Assembly: GCA_017534025.1 (NCBI GenBank)
Contig: JAFWDF010000113.1
Span: 1 to 23,822 of the forward strand
Reading direction: 5' to 3'
From: Bacillota bacterium
GTDB lineage: Bacteria > Bacillota > Clostridia > Peptostreptococcales > Anaerovoracaceae
DNA length: 23,822 bases
The notes under the pieces are model-generated. The model did not search any database. It was not told the origin of the DNA and saw only the letters and a list, made by a program, of their open reading frames with translations. Position 1 is the stretch's first letter. Every line of letters begins with the position of its first letter. This document shows positions 22,183 to 23,822 of this stretch, piece by piece. Both the position numbers and the translations under genes were made by a program.

Positions 22183-22997
22183 TTTCTCAAACCATCCTTT
22201 CTTTCCGCGCGCAGCTCTCTGAAGTTAATGATCAGAAGGAGCAGAAGCACGATAACAAACATGATCGTACAGAGTGCGTTGATCTCCGGGCTGATGCGTT
22301 TCCGCGTCATACTGAAGATCAGCACACCGAGGGTTTCGGTGTTGGCACCGGATGTAAAATAGCTGACAACTACGTCGTCGATGGACATCGTAAACGACAG
22401 GATCATGCCGGTGACCACGCCGGACATGATCTGCGGCAGCACCACCAGGCGCATGGCTTGCAGCGGTGTAGCACCAAGGTCAAGAGCTGCTTCATACTGG
22501 CTCTGGTCCATCTGCCGAAGGCGGGGCATTACCGACAGAATGACGTACGGTGTGTCAAAGGTAATGTGTGCCAGCAGCAGGGTCAGGAAACCCAGGCGGA
22601 ATGTCTGCAGTCCCAGCGTTTCGTACAGAAAAATGAACAGGAGCATCAGGGATACACCCATGATGATATCCGGGTTCATCATCGGAATGTTATTCGCGGT
22701 CATCATAAGCCGGCGGCGACGGCGGGTCATATTGAAAATGCCGATGGCCGCAAGCGTGCCCAGTACAGTGGAAATCAGGGCTGCCAGAACGGAGACCGCG
22801 AGTGTAATCTGCAGCGCGTGCAGAATATTGCTGTCACTGATGAGCTTCCCGTACCATTTCAGCGTGAAGCCGCTCCAGACCGCGCGGCTCTTGGAATCGT
22901 TGAAAGAAAAGATCATCAGCAGGATGATCGGTGCATACATGAAAATAAAAATCAGCACCATGAAAATGTTTCCGGGAGTAACAACGCGTTTCTTCAT
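22179..22997 (-). CDS. potC: Polyamine ABC transporter permease PotC
   Basis: The 272-residue permease has about six membrane helices and the cytoplasmic EAA loop that docks the ATPase, here EAALDLGATPLQAMRLVVLP near the middle of the protein. The N-terminus FMYAPIILLMIFSFNDSK and the segment SIDDVVVSYFTSGA are characteristic of PotC. With PotB it forms the membrane channel of the spermidine/putrescine importer. The start overlaps the potB stop by four bases (ATGA) and the end overlaps potD (TTGA), so the three genes are translationally coupled. Length is normal. Confidence 0.95.
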   Translation of the reverse strand: MKKRVVTPGNIFMVLIFIFMYAPIILLMIFSFNDSKSRAVWSGFTLKWYGKLISDSNILHALQITLAVSVLAALISTVLGTLAAIGIFNMTRRRRRLMMTANNIPMMNPDIIMGVSLMLLFIFLYETLGLQTFRLGFLTLLLAHITFDTPYVILSVMPRLRQMDQSQYEAALDLGATPLQAMRLVVLPQIMSGVVTGMILSFTMSIDDVVVSYFTSGANTETLGVLIFSMTRKRISPEINALCTIMFVIVLLLLLIINFRELRAERKDGLRN

Positions 22998-23812
22998 GCC
23001 ATTAACACGCCTCCCTCCTCGTCCTTATCCAGCCGGTTGGTGAGCCAGGTGAAGAACATGATAATGATCATCATGACCAGAGAGATTGCCGCGCCCATGT
23101 TGGCGTTGTAGGTGCCGCCCAGGAACTGCATTTCGATCAGGTCGCCCAGCATCATGTTGGCGCCGCCGCCCAGAATCTTCGAGATGACGAATGTGCTGAC
23201 AGCGGGAACAAAAACCATGATGGTGCCCGACAGCGCGGCCGGGATGGACAGCGGGAAGATGACCCGCGTGAAAACCTGTCTCTGGCTGCATCCCAGATCC
23301 TGCGCCGCTTCGATCAGATTCTGGTCCATACGCTGCAGCGCGTTGAAAACCGGCAGGATCATAAACGGAAGGTAGTTGTACACCATACCGATGCCTACCG
23401 CCACCGGCGTATTGATCACCTGTACTGCCGGCAGATGCAGCGTCCGCAGTGCCGTATTGAGCAGGCCGTTGTTTTCCAGAATCGTCAGCCACGCATAGGT
23501 GCGCAGCAGAAAATTCATCCACATGGGAACCATGATCAGGATCATGGCGATCGTCTGCCCTTTTTTCGACAGGCGGGACATGGCGTATGCCATGGGGTAC
23601 CCGATCAGAAGGCAGATGACCGTGGAAAGGATTGCCAGCCGGAAGGAATGGACAAACACCGTGGCGTAGCGGAACATGTTGTGAAAATTGGACGTCGTTA
23701 CATGGCCGGCGGAATCGGTGAATGCAAAGAATACCACGATCGCCATGGGGATGAATGTGAAAATAAGCAGCCACGCGATATACGGGACAGCTCCCCTGCG
23801 GTTACTCTTCAT
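22994..23812 (-). CDS. potB: Polyamine ABC transporter permease PotB
   Basis: The 272-residue permease starts at the ATG at 23810-23812, six bases after GAGG; a GTG two codons upstream is possible but sits directly against the ribosome binding site. It has about six membrane helices. Family features are IFTFIPMAIVVFFAF at the N-terminus, MVPMWMNFLLRTYAW, and the EAA loop EAAQDLGCSQRQVFTRVIFP, which contacts the ATPase. PotB pairs with PotC to form the channel. The gene appears complete within the window. Confidence 0.94.
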   Translation of the reverse strand: MKSNRRGAVPYIAWLLIFTFIPMAIVVFFAFTDSAGHVTTSNFHNMFRYATVFVHSFRLAILSTVICLLIGYPMAYAMSRLSKKGQTIAMILIMVPMWMNFLLRTYAWLTILENNGLLNTALRTLHLPAVQVINTPVAVGIGMVYNYLPFMILPVFNALQRMDQNLIEAAQDLGCSQRQVFTRVIFPLSIPAALSGTIMVFVPAVSTFVISKILGGGANMMLGDLIEMQFLGGTYNANMGAAISLVMMIIIMFFTWLTNRLDKDEEGGVLMA

Positions 23813-23822
23813 CGGCACCCTC
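23802..23822 (-). CDS. 3' end of an upstream gene, presumably potA (ATPase)
   Basis: On the minus strand the last codons of the window read E-G-A-D-E-E and then TAA at 23802-23804, overlapping the potB start. The standard order potA-potB-potC-potD and the overlaps between the other genes make a potA ATPase ending here likely, but only six residues can be seen, so this is inference from context. Confidence 0.35.
   Translation of the reverse strand, partial: EGADEE

Noticed and set aside
22381..23111. Plus-strand open frames opposite potC and potB
   Set aside because: They are antisense shadows of membrane protein genes, composed mostly of Arg/Ser/Met, with no ribosome binding site.
1..23822. 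CRISPR arrays, tRNA or rRNA genes, insertion sequences, prophage or a defence island
   Set aside because: No direct repeat arrays, cloverleaf-like sequences, transposase or integrase motifs, or known defence domains were seen on reading both strands; this is a by-eye result, not a search.

Overview
The window looks like the chromosome of a low-to-mid-GC Gram-positive anaerobe of the class Clostridia (inference). The evidence is the Firmicutes housekeeping set that normally lies around oriC (WalJ, HtrA, RlmH, GdpP, L9, DnaB, PurA, WalRK, RNase M5, RsmA), strong GGAGG-type ribosome binding sites, extended -10 promoters, an SLH cell-surface protein and a PotABCD-type operon. No rRNA, tRNA, CRISPR array, insertion sequence or prophage is visible, and I see no clear new defence or mobile system. 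The unusual content is a set of altered, fused or degenerate genes inside an otherwise conserved neighbourhood.

Layout. 1-3342 (+): walJ (5' end outside the window), an htrA-type protease gene broken by an in-frame TGA, a strong terminator, then rlmH. 3370-3678 (-): a small Gin-like zinc-knuckle protein. 3890-4741 (+): a lipoprotein DNA/RNA non-specific endonuclease. 4858-5778 (-): family II pyrophosphatase PpaC, with a strong terminator and its own promoter, divergent from a MATE exporter at 5961-7301 (+). 7388-12743 (+): gdpP-rplI-dnaB-purA, closed by a terminator; rplI carries a frameshift close to its 3' end. 12821-14092 (+): a DnaD-like protein fused to the N-terminal part of a DnaC-type helicase loader. 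14280-17389 (+): walR, walK and a DivIC/FtsB-like division protein, expressed from a good sigma-A-type promoter. 17465-19353 (+): rnmV-rsmA and a small protein resembling a dead AAA ATPase domain. 19631-20943 (+): an SLH-anchored surface protein. 21109 to the window end (-): potD, potC and potB, with the end of a probable potA.

How the genes work together. Most of the window serves core information processing (replicative helicase and a loader-like factor, L9, RlmH, RNase M5, RsmA) and cell-envelope homeostasis (WalRK, WalJ, HtrA, GdpP and its c-di-AMP turnover, the DivIC-like protein). The usual Bacillus order walR-walK-walH-walI-walJ-htrC-rlmH is split here: walJ-htrA-rlmH lie about 11 kb upstream of walRK. 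No walH or walI is present, and walK is instead followed by the division gene. The accessory genes handle import (polyamines), export (MATE), extracellular nucleic acid cleavage and the cell surface.
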